Assembly: GCA_914767715.1 (NCBI GenBank)
Contig: OU612066.1
Coordinates: 25,022,283-25,086,282 of the forward strand
Reading direction: 5' to 3'
DNA length: 64,000 bases
Source of the DNA: Membranipora membranacea
Lineage: Eukaryota; Bryozoa; Gymnolaemata; Cheilostomatida; Membraniporidae
Below are positions 23,494 through 33,965 of this stretch, piece by piece. The translations under genes were made by a program, and so were the position numbers. Below the pieces are notes generated by a model. The model was not told the origin of the DNA, did no database searches, and was given only the letters and a program-made list of their open reading frames with translations. The stretch's first letter is position 1; each line of letters starts with the position of its first letter.

Positions 23494-26400
23494 CTACCGC
23501 ATTGACCACTCGGGGGCGGGCGCCAGCAAAGCCAATTTTTGGACACTTCGATATATGATTGTATCCTTAGCCCCACAGTATTGGTGTACTTTTTCCCCAA
23601 CTCGGATGTTTTTGTAAGCCAAAGACACTTTCCTCACTTTTCCATCACAGCTTGGGAAAACCTCCTTTACTCTAGCCAAATAATGATTTGATTTCAATGC
23701 GTTTTGATCACATACAACAACTATATCATCGGGTCTTAAATTTGGCGACGATTCAAACCACTTACACTGTCTGATGATTGTTGGTGCATACAACTCACAC
23801 CATCGCTTCCAGAATACATTATAGACTGAACTAACTAAACTAGATCTATAACTATTAGTTTCATATAAATTACCTGGATTGCTAGTACCTGTCCTACCCA
23901 GTAGCAAGAGATTTGGTGTTAACACACTTATATCTGAATCATGTCCACCACACCTACCTATTGGTCTTTCGTTCAACGTGTTAGACACTTGGTAACACAC
24001 TGTATTGAACTCAGATGGAGAAAGACGATGATTGCACATAGAAAAAGAAAAGCATCGTTTCGTTGACTTTATCAACGCCTCAACTGCCCCCTGCCTCCAT
24101 GGACTGTCTGCAGGACTGAGTGTCCAGGTCGTTCCGTTTTCTGTAGATGTCCGGTGAATCTCCGCCTTATCCATAGAACTCCATGCTTGACTGAGCTCCC
24201 GTTCTGCAGCTACCAATTGACTTCCAGGATCCGAGTATATCTTAGCCGGCCAACCTCTAATACTAGTGAACCGTAGGAGTGCCAACATGAAGGAAGCAGT
24301 ATCATATCCGTACACAGGCTCGATATGGACAGCCCGAGAATACAGATCTGTGAAAATCACACCATAGGCCTTCTGTGATATTCTCTTTTGGACCTCTCCA
24401 CGCACTAAGTATGGTCCAAATATATCCAGCATCACTCTGTTGAAGGGGGGCGAAGGAGAGAGTCTTTCGGTGGGGAGATTTCCCATATGCTGCTGAATCA
24501 GCTTTACATCCCTCTTCTTACACATTTGGCACTCTCTCTTTACCGCGGAGGCTATCTTTGATCCTTGAGGTGTCCAGAAGAGCCATCTGAATCGAGCTAG
24601 AGTTGAATCACGACCACCATGTCCGCTTAGTACGTGAGCTTGTCTCATGAGCATACGTGTGTACGGGTGATTGGTAGGTAAAAGCACTTGGGCCCCATCT
24701 GTAGGATTTTGAGCTAGCGGATTGAAGGATGATAGCCGGCCTCCTAAGACCCACAAATCCTTGTCATTACGGACTGGTTTTAGTTGTTTGTACTGTTTCA
24801 TTTCCCCTAAGTTCCGTTGGACATCTCTCAGTAGCAATATCTTTGCATCTTGGAAGACTTGTGGATCTATATTCTCCATCTTACAACCTCCCTTAAATCT
24901 CCTACGACAGATATCCAATACGCGGGCTACTGTCCACAGTAGCTTCTTTGGGGAACTAAATGAGGAATAATCGACCAGATCCGAATCTTGGTTGATTTTA
25001 GTTTCAGCAGCATGTGTGGAGGCCTTCTCTCCTGGCAATGACTCTGGGTTTTCAACCTTAGACTTTATTGCCCAAGAGTCCATTGGTGTCTCAAGAAACT
25101 CAGGGCCTTTCCACCATCGGCTATCTTGATTTATCTCATGGAGATCTTTAGGTCTGGTTAAGTAGTCTGCGATGTTAGACTTTCCCTCTATCCAGTACCA
25201 ACTGTCCATGTTGCCATTTGTTGCTGCCTGAATCTCACCCAATCGAACTCCTTCATATATTTTAAACCGAGTCGAGATTTTATGCAGCATACCTAGAACC
25301 GTTACAGAATCTACCAGGTGAATCACTTCCTCGAACCTCACTCTCATTTCCTTTTCTATGACCTGGCGAATCCTCTTTGATACAACAGCTCCATTTAGCT
25401 CCATTTGAGGAGTTGAGATCTTCTTCATGGGGGCTATTCGACTCTTTGCCATCACAAGCGTGCTCCAAAACTTGCCATTCTCCAGTTGCCACCTAACATA
25501 AGCCACAGCTCCGTATGCAACATCACTCCCATCCGAAAATATGATCAGCTTCGGATCGTTTGAGCTTGCATCGATGGGTTTCAGACATCGGTTGTAACGC
25601 AGTGATGAAACGTTCTCCATCTGATCAAAGAATAGCTTCCATTTCATTTGAAGATCTGTACTCATTACTTCGTCCCATCCTAGCTTCTCGGACCATGTTT
25701 CTCGTAGATATATCTTGGCCCTTAATGTAAAGGGGGAGAGTATTCCTAGTGGGTCGTAAATCTTCATCACACGCTCCAGTGCCCTTCTTCTTGTCAACCT
25801 GTCAGTTACCATAACTTCAGTGAAGAGCTGAGTTTGTTGATCCATAGAATAAGTGATCTCATCACTCGCTGAAACCCATTCCACTCCTAATACTTTGGTT
25901 GTTGATGGGTTTGGTGCTTGGTTTGATACCATACGGAGATCTGTCAATACCTCTGATTCACCACTGAGTAGCCAACCTTTGGTTTTGAATCCTGCCTTAC
26001 CTAGAATTGTATCTGTGTCGGAAGTCAGCTTTACTGCCGTTGACTTATCCTCTACAGAATCAACTATATCATCAACGTATGTAGATCCTAATAGCAACTG
26101 AGCAACATCTGGATTAGTCTCCCTGAACATTGAAGCAGTTTTGTATAGAGCCTCCGCACTGATAGCTCCTGTCGGCTTGTCCCCCATGTTGACCCTCATA
26201 ATGACGTACACATCCGGTTCTCGGTCATCCATATTGCGCCACAGGAACCTGTGACAGTGTTGTTCAATTTCTTCCACAAATATTGAATTGTACATTTTGC
26301 GTATGTCCGCAGCTATTCCTACATAGTTTTCCCTCCACCGCAGAAGAATGCCAAGAATGTTGTTGAGATAGGCATCTGGTCCTTTAGCCAGCATACCATT

Positions 26401-29382
26401 TAGAGAGAAACCTTTGAACTTTTGGGAAGAATTGAAGACAATGCGCACTGGGGTACTCTTTGACTTGGGATTTTCAACCGCCAAGTGAGATATGTAGAAA
26501 AGCGGTCCTGTCCATTCTTCCATTTCCTTCTTGCTGAGTTTTCTAGCCACATTCCTGTCTATCATATCTTGAATCTGAGAATCATAGATTTTAGCCCACT
26601 CAGGGTCCTTTTTTAGCCTTTTCTCTGTGTTTCGGAGTGTAGCGAGAGCAGATCCATAGTTATCAGGTAATGTAGAGGGGTCCTCGATCCATGGGTATTT
26701 AGTCACCCATCTTTGACCTTCCTTATCATAAATCAGATTACTTCTGATCACATCAAGCTCTTGCTGTTCCTGAAAGGAGTATGTGTGTCCTACTGTGGGG
26801 CACTTGCCACACTTACAGGCACCACACTTTGGCAAAACTTCTAATCCTAGTTGTTCTCCTTCTATGAATGGTGCAACAACTTTGTTCAGTACTATATCAC
26901 CAAGTTTCTTTCTGGTATCCACTCGAGTTTCAGCTACATTGACTATTGCTTTGATGTGATTAGATACGACTGTGCCTTCACAAAGGGCTGGGTGTGTTCC
27001 TTGTATGCAGAATCCCAACTTTCCTTCGAATATGCCTAAGTCCTCTCCACATCTTGCTACCTCCTTCTTCGGATGGGCTCCTAAATGGTTTATACCCACC
27101 AGTATGTCCACTTGAGAATTCCTACGCTCCAACAGTTTCACGTTGAATAGAGGAAAGAGTTGTTGTATCACTTCCATGTCCAACCGCCTAACAGGTCCCG
27201 TTAGCGTTTCCATTCCAAATGCTTCCAGTGTGTAAGTCTTCTTTTCTGTAGTAAGCAGATCTACCTCGTACAAGTTGGTCTGAAATTGCTTCACATTACC
27301 TCCCATAGTTGTAACATCAAGAGTCACTGGTCTGATTTTCCTAGCTTTCAGACGTTTGACAGCATCATTTAGTATGTATGTTGTATTTGATCCGCCGTCA
27401 TAGAAGAGTGTAGCCTCCTGAGGACAGCGAGCGCTCCTTACATGGTTGATGGCGAAAACAGACTTTTGTCGACTATCGGCAGCGTTACAATCCGAGGTTG
27501 TGATTTGATTTGCAATACTTGCTTTATTCTGTACAGACTTGCATAAAAGTACATGATGATTCGTGAATCCACATAGAGAGCATTTATCATTTACTTTACA
27601 TGAGTGACGAGAATGATTACCAAAGCATCGGAAACACACTCTAGCTCCTTTCAATACATCAAATTTAACTCGTCTCTCAAGCTTGACAAAATCAGGACAG
27701 TTTGCCGTAACGTGACCAACCTTCGTATCATTATGAATCACACATTGATATTCATTACTAGTATACATTGTATCAGACTTGATATGAGACGATTCAGAAT
27801 CAGAGTTATCACTTGTATCTAATACAGTGCTACACTTTAGTAATGATGATGATGAATCACACTGGAATGATTTACCGCTACTACTACTGGACTTGATAGA
27901 TTTCCGGGCACTCTCCCTGTAAGCAGTGTCTCGCTCACTTTCAATAAATCGCATGAACTCAGGGAAAGGATGGATTTTATCTTCTACCATTAGCACTCTA
28001 TAAGCCTTTAACCAATCTCGCTTTACAGTGAAGGGTAATAAATCAGCTAAGTTATCAACAGTTGGTAAGGTAATGGATGAAAGCTGGTCCAATGCACCAA
28101 GCTGGCTATACACCACTTCGATAGCATTCACTAATTTGACTAACGCTGCATAATCACCTTCTTTTACTGGTTTTAGCTTTTCTAGTTGATAATGTGCATG
28201 TTGAACACCCTGACTAACATCACTGTACACAAGATCAAGTTTATGCCACATATTAGTATACGCATCAGGTTGATTTGCTGTTATTGATTCCACTATCCTA
28301 TACGCCTCATCTTTTAAACATTGCTTTAAAGCATAAGCTCGGTCTACATCATTATCTATTTCCTCAGCCCCATACCTGCACCATATAGCTTTGAATTCAG
28401 CCCATTTCAAGCGGTCACCGTTAAATGTGGGTAGAGGGGATTCCTTAAATCTAGATTTCCTATGTGAACACGAACTGGATCTGTGACCATCACTACTACT
28501 ACTATGCACATTGGTATGACCTAACTGGGTGGAGCTAAGAGGAAGTGTGTTGTGTCGAGTTTGGTTATTGTACACCGATACTATAGAAAAGTGTGATAGA
28601 TTGCCAGCTGCCCGCCCCCCAGAGGACCCCGCAACAGCGCCGATAACGCCACCGTTCACAGCACTATGGGAAAGCCCAGCATGACTAGATTGAACAGCTA
28701 TTGGACCTCGCGTTGGCCCTTGCTGCTGCGATAGTTGATTTGAGTTGGCATTTCGCGCAGAGACAATACTTGGAGTCTCAAAAATATCAGACACTGGGTT
28801 AGCCAAATTATTTGGCTTGGGCACTCTGCACTGAATTTCTAGTAACAGTGATCCTAACTTAGAAATCAGATTTTCAAAATCAGATGTATAATCAGTTATT
28901 GACAGAAATGATTGTTGACATGAGACTAAAGCATTCTCTGCATACAAGATTACAGGATTGACATTATATGAATGCTCAACTGGGAACTGGATGGCTTCCA
29001 GTTTATCGATAGCGGTACGAGCTGAATTCAGAGCGAGTTGAGCCTTTTGGTTAGCCTGAGCGAGAGATTGTTGAGATTTATATTTACTGTATGTAGACGT
29101 AGATTGATCATACATGTCGGTTAAAGAGCCGAGATATTGCTCTAAGTTGAGACCGTTGACAATAGCATAAGAATCAAACTGATCGTCGGAAGTAACAAGC
29201 TCAGCATACTCGGTATGGCAGTAGAAGAACTCATTGTATGCCTCAGTAAGATTAGCATAGGCAGCAGATACATCGTTGTCGCTTTTAATAGCACCAGTGA
29301 AATGATTATTGTACAATGTCACCTTGGATTTGAGAAGCTTACGCTTAGTCTTGAGATCTTTGATGGTAGCTTCGATCTCCAT
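23494..29382 (-). CDS. BEL/Pao Gag-Pol polyprotein
   Basis: The uninterrupted ORF of 1,962 aa fits the usual single-ORF design of BEL elements. Order, with approximate residues: N-terminal coiled region (1-200), Ser/Gly-rich spacer, Gag-like domain with TFNGDRLKWAEFKAIW (~315), and a Cys/His knuckle CFRCFGNHSRHSC (~582) plus a second C..C...H....C. Then come an aspartic protease with DGGS (~660), reverse transcriptase with ADIRKMYNS and the catalytic YVDD (~1102), RNase H with FSDGSD (~1281), and an integrase zinc finger with H...H and CQMC (~1580-1620). The integrase core has D in DIFGPY (~1648), D in YSDPGSQ (~1714) and E in GAVEALIK (~1766). All key residues are present, so it could be autonomous. 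Domain names are family knowledge; the motifs are seen directly. Confidence 0.95.
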   Translation of the reverse strand: MEIEATIKDLKTKRKLLKSKVTLYNNHFTGAIKSDNDVSAAYANLTEAYNEFFYCHTEYAELVTSDDQFDSYAIVNGLNLEQYLGSLTDMYDQSTSTYSKYKSQQSLAQANQKAQLALNSARTAIDKLEAIQFPVEHSYNVNPVILYAENALVSCQQSFLSITDYTSDFENLISKLGSLLLEIQCRVPKPNNLANPVSDIFETPSIVSARNANSNQLSQQQGPTRGPIAVQSSHAGLSHSAVNGGVIGAVAGSSGGRAAGNLSHFSIVSVYNNQTRHNTLPLSSTQLGHTNVHSSSSDGHRSSSCSHRKSRFKESPLPTFNGDRLKWAEFKAIWCRYGAEEIDNDVDRAYALKQCLKDEAYRIVESITANQPDAYTNMWHKLDLVYSDVSQGVQHAHYQLEKLKPVKEGDYAALVKLVNAIEVVYSQLGALDQLSSITLPTVDNLADLLPFTVKRDWLKAYRVLMVEDKIHPFPEFMRFIESERDTAYRESARKSIKSSSSSGKSFQCDSSSSLLKCSTVLDTSDNSDSESSHIKSDTMYTSNEYQCVIHNDTKVGHVTANCPDFVKLERRVKFDVLKGARVCFRCFGNHSRHSCKVNDKCSLCGFTNHHVLLCKSVQNKASIANQITTSDCNAADSRQKSVFAINHVRSARCPQEATLFYDGGSNTTYILNDAVKRLKARKIRPVTLDVTTMGGNVKQFQTNLYEVDLLTTEKKTYTLEAFGMETLTGPVRRLDMEVIQQLFPLFNVKLLERRNSQVDILVGINHLGAHPKKEVARCGEDLGIFEGKLGFCIQGTHPALCEGTVVSNHIKAIVNVAETRVDTRKKLGDIVLNKVVAPFIEGEQLGLEVLPKCGACKCGKCPTVGHTYSFQEQQELDVIRSNLIYDKEGQRWVTKYPWIEDPSTLPDNYGSALATLRNTEKRLKKDPEWAKIYDSQIQDMIDRNVARKLSKKEMEEWTGPLFYISHLAVENPKSKSTPVRIVFNSSQKFKGFSLNGMLAKGPDAYLNNILGILLRWRENYVGIAADIRKMYNSIFVEEIEQHCHRFLWRNMDDREPDVYVIMRVNMGDKPTGAISAEALYKTASMFRETNPDVAQLLLGSTYVDDIVDSVEDKSTAVKLTSDTDTILGKAGFKTKGWLLSGESEVLTDLRMVSNQAPNPSTTKVLGVEWVSASDEITYSMDQQTQLFTEVMVTDRLTRRRALERVMKIYDPLGILSPFTLRAKIYLRETWSEKLGWDEVMSTDLQMKWKLFFDQMENVSSLRYNRCLKPIDASSNDPKLIIFSDGSDVAYGAVAYVRWQLENGKFWSTLVMAKSRIAPMKKISTPQMELNGAVVSKRIRQVIEKEMRVRFEEVIHLVDSVTVLGMLHKISTRFKIYEGVRLGEIQAATNGNMDSWYWIEGKSNIADYLTRPKDLHEINQDSRWWKGPEFLETPMDSWAIKSKVENPESLPGEKASTHAAETKINQDSDLVDYSSFSSPKKLLWTVARVLDICRRRFKGGCKMENIDPQVFQDAKILLLRDVQRNLGEMKQYKQLKPVRNDKDLWVLGGRLSSFNPLAQNPTDGAQVLLPTNHPYTRMLMRQAHVLSGHGGRDSTLARFRWLFWTPQGSKIASAVKRECQMCKKRDVKLIQQHMGNLPTERLSPSPPFNRVMLDIFGPYLVRGEVQKRISQKAYGVIFTDLYSRAVHIEPVYGYDTASFMLALLRFTSIRGWPAKIYSDPGSQLVAAERELSQAWSSMDKAEIHRTSTENGTTWTLSPADSPWRQGAVEALIKSTKRCFSFSMCNHRLSPSEFNTVCYQVSNTLNERPIGRCGGHDSDISVLTPNLLLLGRTGTSNPGNLYETNSYRSSLVSSVYNVFWKRWCELYAPTIIRQCKWFESSPNLRPDDIVVVCDQNALKSNHYLARVKEVFPSCDGKVRKVSLAYKNIRVGEKVHQYCGAKDTIIYRSVQKLALLAPAPEWSMR

Positions 29383-29433
29383 GTCTGAGTATGGCTGGAT
29401 ATACTACTCCAGCATCCGTCAATAATTTGTTAC

Positions 29434-30123
29434 TGTTGCAGGATAGGTCTTGTCGTAAAAGTTAACTGATTGTATTGATATCGTAACCTGTATAAAAATG
29501 ACAATTGTTATGATAAGATTCTATAAACGTTCAAAATTATACGATATTACATAAACAGAGCAGGTTTGGCATAAAACAATCATTATAATATAATCAAAAA
29601 CGGTTAATATGAACTTACAAATTATGACCTTATGAGACTCTAACCCTGCAGATTTGGGTGTATGTTAGCTGTGCGGTGTGATGAGCGAGTGATGGTTGTG
29701 CTCTCTATAAAAATAAACCTGATAAGATAGGTGCTGATCCATTTTCCTAGTCTTCATTACACATTGCAAATTACAATAAAGAGGATAATTATTTTGACAA
29801 TCAAACAGTTCATAAGTCAGTCAAAACAAAGGAATCTAATTAAATGCTGAAATATATTAATCAATGATGATCTTTACTTACAATAACATTGAGTGTGTAT
29901 AGCATAATAGTCTCATCTCGTAATCAGATAGATATATTCCATTATGAATAGGTAGATTGTAAAATGGTGAGACAAAATAAAACACCACACAGCTCTCTGA
30001 TGGTTGAACATACACTGCTTGACCAGTTGTAATTATACTTGCTCAGTAAAAGCACAAAAGCTTTGAGTTACATTAGTCACAACTTGTAACAGGATTTGAT
30101 AGCCAAGTAATTATCCGAATACA
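29434..30123 (-). repeat. 5' LTR of the BEL/Pao element
   Basis: 690 bp and upstream of the polyprotein on the minus strand, so it would carry the promoter. The TATA-like word reads TATAGAG here and TATAAAG in the other LTR. Confidence 0.95.
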
Positions 30124-31883
30124 GTACCAAATCCTCATTTTTCAATGGTTTTAAATGTCTTTAAACTCATAATCTCCATTGTTAGTCATTTTAACCCAAC
30201 ATTGTAAGCATTCAATTTTGTCAATACCATGATATCGGATACAAGTAAACAATGCAATCAAGATAACATAATATAATCCTTCCTTCTCTTGCCACCTGAA
30301 CCTGTTTATTTTCATTTGACATGACAATTTTGACATTAACCCTAACCTATGATAAGCTATTAATAGGGGATTAACCTTTATCCATATTATGCTCAAACAT
30401 TCCTTCCTCAAAATCTCCACGTTTGGCTTCCTGTTTTTACATTGTAAACTGTAAACCAGGAAATTTAAAGTTGTCGTGTGACTTTACCCTATGAGTCTAT
30501 CCGCACTGGCTGACTGACCACACAGACATCTGACATACTGAACATGGTCAATATGACACATTTTTACTACCACTCGAATGTCAATAAATAAAAAAGTAAC
30601 AACCAAAAAATGCACATAACTGTTTTTGCGGGTAGGACAAATTAATAATTGTTGAAAATTATTTATTCTCTCAGCTGTCTGAACAAGTGTGATGGTAAAT
30701 TCATTTCTGATTATATCTATTGTCAAGGGAAGAATTAAAATGTGAATCTGTCCAGCTCCCATGATGTAATCATAGAGGGAGGCTGTGGCTCTAACACAAG
30801 GCCGCATAGTATGGGATGAATGCCCCCCCCCCCACTTCCAAATCAGAGAATAATTTCGGCACTGGGAAAAAAGTCTCGATGACGTGCTTATGTTTAACCC
30901 CCTGTCCACTCCTGGAAACCGCCTTCCAAAAAATTATACCCTATTTCTGTTCTGAAACTGAAATAGTAATTCCCAAATAATAAGTTTACTTTCTGTCACC
31001 CTGAAATAGAAAGGAGATTCTTTCCTAATTTTATTCACAACAAGGGAACAGTGACATGTTTTGGTTTTGTTGCACTTCATTCCATACTATTACATTTTGA
31101 CAACAATACACCATACACAACTTTTGATATTCTTGCTATCCTTATCATCATGCCAGTTGAAGAGATATTGTGTCTTGACAAATATTTCAGGAAAGGCAAG
31201 TAGGCAATTTTTAAGGGTACATATTTGACCTAACACCCTGATATCCCTCACTGTGACAGCTGGATTACATATTCATATAACTGAGTCTTATGGAAATAGT
31301 TGAAGGTTCTTAATTCCGAGGGTCTTCGCCCATCCCTCACAGGCATTAACAGTATTTCATATATATAATATATACCATATTTTTATTCATTACATCATCA
31401 TTATTTGCCGAGAAAATTATGGGGGATGGAAGAGGCTTGATGTCTCTACCATGCACTGAGAAAGGCATGACCTCTGAAAAGAAAACAATACAAAGTTATT
31501 ATTTATGGTAATGGTAATAGTTATGGTGATAGATTGATTTGGACTTCATTAGAAACGTTTTTAAATCTTCTAGCCAACATTTCTTCGATTCACCTCCCTC
31601 ACCACAAGATATAATTTATCTTCTTCACGACACTCGCTTGTTAGATTTTTTGTCTTTACCTCCTTTTTTAGCTCCATTTATTAAAATGAAGAGGAAGCAT
31701 AAACCACACATTATCTTTGTTAGGAGGCTTCAAATGAATTGAGCAATTTCACCGAATCATTAGTAGAAATTAGCATTTTTGTGTCCTGTTAGCTGTTAGC
31801 ATGTACCTATGTGTGATTCACCCAGCCTGGCACAGGCAAGGCTTATGTAATCATAATTTGTCTTCCTATTTTGCATGGAACAG

Positions 31884-33965
31884 GATTTACTGCGATGGTC
31901 GTATTCATCAGCCTTCTAGGGATTCCAATACAATATCTCAGGTAATGGTAATGGTGATTATGTCCTGCTCCGATCTTTTCTAATACAATGCTTTAGGTTT
32001 TTTTATTGTCCCAGCATTCATCACTAGTTTGGTCCATTTGCCTGCATTCGAAGTTGCTCCCGCTCCATAAGTCACACCGCCGAGACTAGTTGGGGTGCTC
32101 ACCCTCCATTAGTCACGCTGGTGTGACCAGTGGAAGGGGCTTTCTATGCCAATCTGCTTAACAAACCATAATCAAGTTTTATCATCTATCCTGTAAAAGC
32201 AATATACATTTTGCGAAATGACCGAGGGCTGTGACCATAGCAGGCAATAACAGCTCAACAGACAGAGGTAATTTCTATTTCTGATTGTTGATTGTAAGTG
32301 TTATAAGAATTGCAACAACCAACCACAACAAAGCTGTTGTGTTCACCATCACCAGCTGCAGCAGAAAGATCAGCAGTTTCTAGTGATGTGTCTCATGCCT
32401 GGTTTATATCGGTATGTGATATGAGAAATGAGTACCAGGGAGGGCATCCAACCTCAAATGCTTAACATGTATTGATACAGAAAAAATAAGCAAGTGACAT
32501 CCAAGTTTCTCACAACGGTTCACAGGGTAGCGAGACTATCAGTGAGCGCGAGGTTGATTGCTATTTTGCTGTCTCAGTGAAGGTCACCTTATGATTGAGA
32601 GCTTTGTGTCTGCTAGAAAAAAGGGCTGAATCATACCTGATACAAAAATGAGCAGATCAGTACATTAATTGGTGTCAACCAATAAAAATGTACACCTGGC
32701 CTATTTCATTTTCAGCCTCGGCAAGCATTTGGACGGGATACCATATTTATATCACTATAATATATGTAAGTCAAGAGTAGTTTGCTTTGTCATTCAACAT
32801 TCCCGCATGCCAGCTAGTGGTGTCTGGCCAGCCACCACATGGCACAGTTATTTAAAAGGAAAAAATCATAAAATAAAATACTTCTCGTAAAGTCATGATA
32901 AATAGTGTCATGAATTCCAAAACAAATTCTCAGCGAAGGGATCCTTGTAAAAATTTCCTGGGGCGTGGAGTCGGGGAAGTTTTTTTGTTTTCATACATCT
33001 TGAAAATCATGGTTTTGCAATCTAAAACTCGGCCTATTTGGTGAAATAATGGTCATCCTAATGCAATAAAAAGAATCACACATTTTTGTCAAGTCAGAGA
33101 CTTTGACATTTAATTAAAGCATACCCAGAATTCCATTCAAGATTAATATATCTATTCATTATCAAATCCTTATTACTACTGCCAAAGTTGATTGATATTT
33201 TTTGGGTCTCCCTTTTTGCCAATGTATAATTTCCTGGTTTCAATTTCGAATTGCAAGTCAGTCTATTCTAACAATGATGATAGCATAATTAAAAAATTAG
33301 GAGTAATTGGATAATTGGAAGAGGAAGTACCTTTTTTATGTCATTGATTGTTTCGATGATGGTTAATATTAGAAGATTAGATATCTCATTATTAATAAGA
33401 AACTTTATTGATAAGAACATTATTAGAGTCATCATTGAAAGAGTGCAAGTCACCAATATAGATCTCATGTGCCAATTATTGACAGGCAATCACTTGGTTA
33501 ATTAAAGTAATATAATGGAATGAAAATAAAAAATGACAGGTGAAGGTACAATTTTTGCAATGTCATATGTCAGTTGTGTCAGAACACGATCAGTTGGTGC
33601 CATTACGAGATGCAGTCCTTGAAATGAACTGCGTGGGTATATTTGGAAATCGTGGCAATGAAGATGTTTCCACACCCAATTCCATGGTTATACCTTTTGA
33701 ATGTCACAAAATGTAAACTTGTTATATGTATAATATGTATTCGTATCTAATTTGGCTATGGAAGAGTATGTGTATACTAAGGGGTGCTTTTATATGGTGT
33801 TTTGAACTCATAAGTGCTCATGAATCGAATGGTATACTAGTATCCAAACTTTGAACATTATTTTATGTGTGCTGCAGATGGTTTACTCAGAACAGTCACA
33901 GAAAAACGTATTGATTGGGAAAATGGACAAGTGCTAGGTTTGAACATGAAGACTCTTGAAGACAG
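31884..33965 (+). CDS. Candidate K2P-like exons, unit 2 into unit 3
   Basis: Second in-phase trio: 31884-31941, 32716-32765 and 33878-33965, with the same borders and protein as the unit 1/2 trio. The first exon is separated from the 20296 exon upstream by the BEL/Pao insertion, but that pair would not join in phase anyway, so the insertion does not break this trio. Confidence 0.4.

Larger units (their letters stand above)
22584..30123 (-). mobile_element. Complete BEL/Pao LTR retrotransposon
   Basis: A 7,540-bp element in minus orientation. It has two 690-bp LTRs (22584-23273 and 29434-30123) with TG...CA ends and a 5-bp target duplication GTACC (22579-22583 and 30124-30128). The empty site is visible in unit 3. 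The only LTR difference I noticed is T at 22855 against C at 29705, which falls in a TATA-like word on the minus strand, so the insertion is young. The single long ORF has no internal stop. I could not identify a convincing tRNA primer site or a purine tract next to the LTRs. Confidence 0.95.
20049..33630. repeat. Tandem segmental duplication, unit 2, split by a BEL/Pao element
   Basis: Unit 2 runs 20049-22583, is interrupted by the BEL/Pao element (22584-30123), and resumes at 30124/30129. Without the element and its target duplication it is about 6,037 bp. Its distal part is nearly identical to unit 3, so units 2 and 3 separated most recently. The element is absent from units 1 and 3, so it arrived after the duplication. 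Confidence 0.9.
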
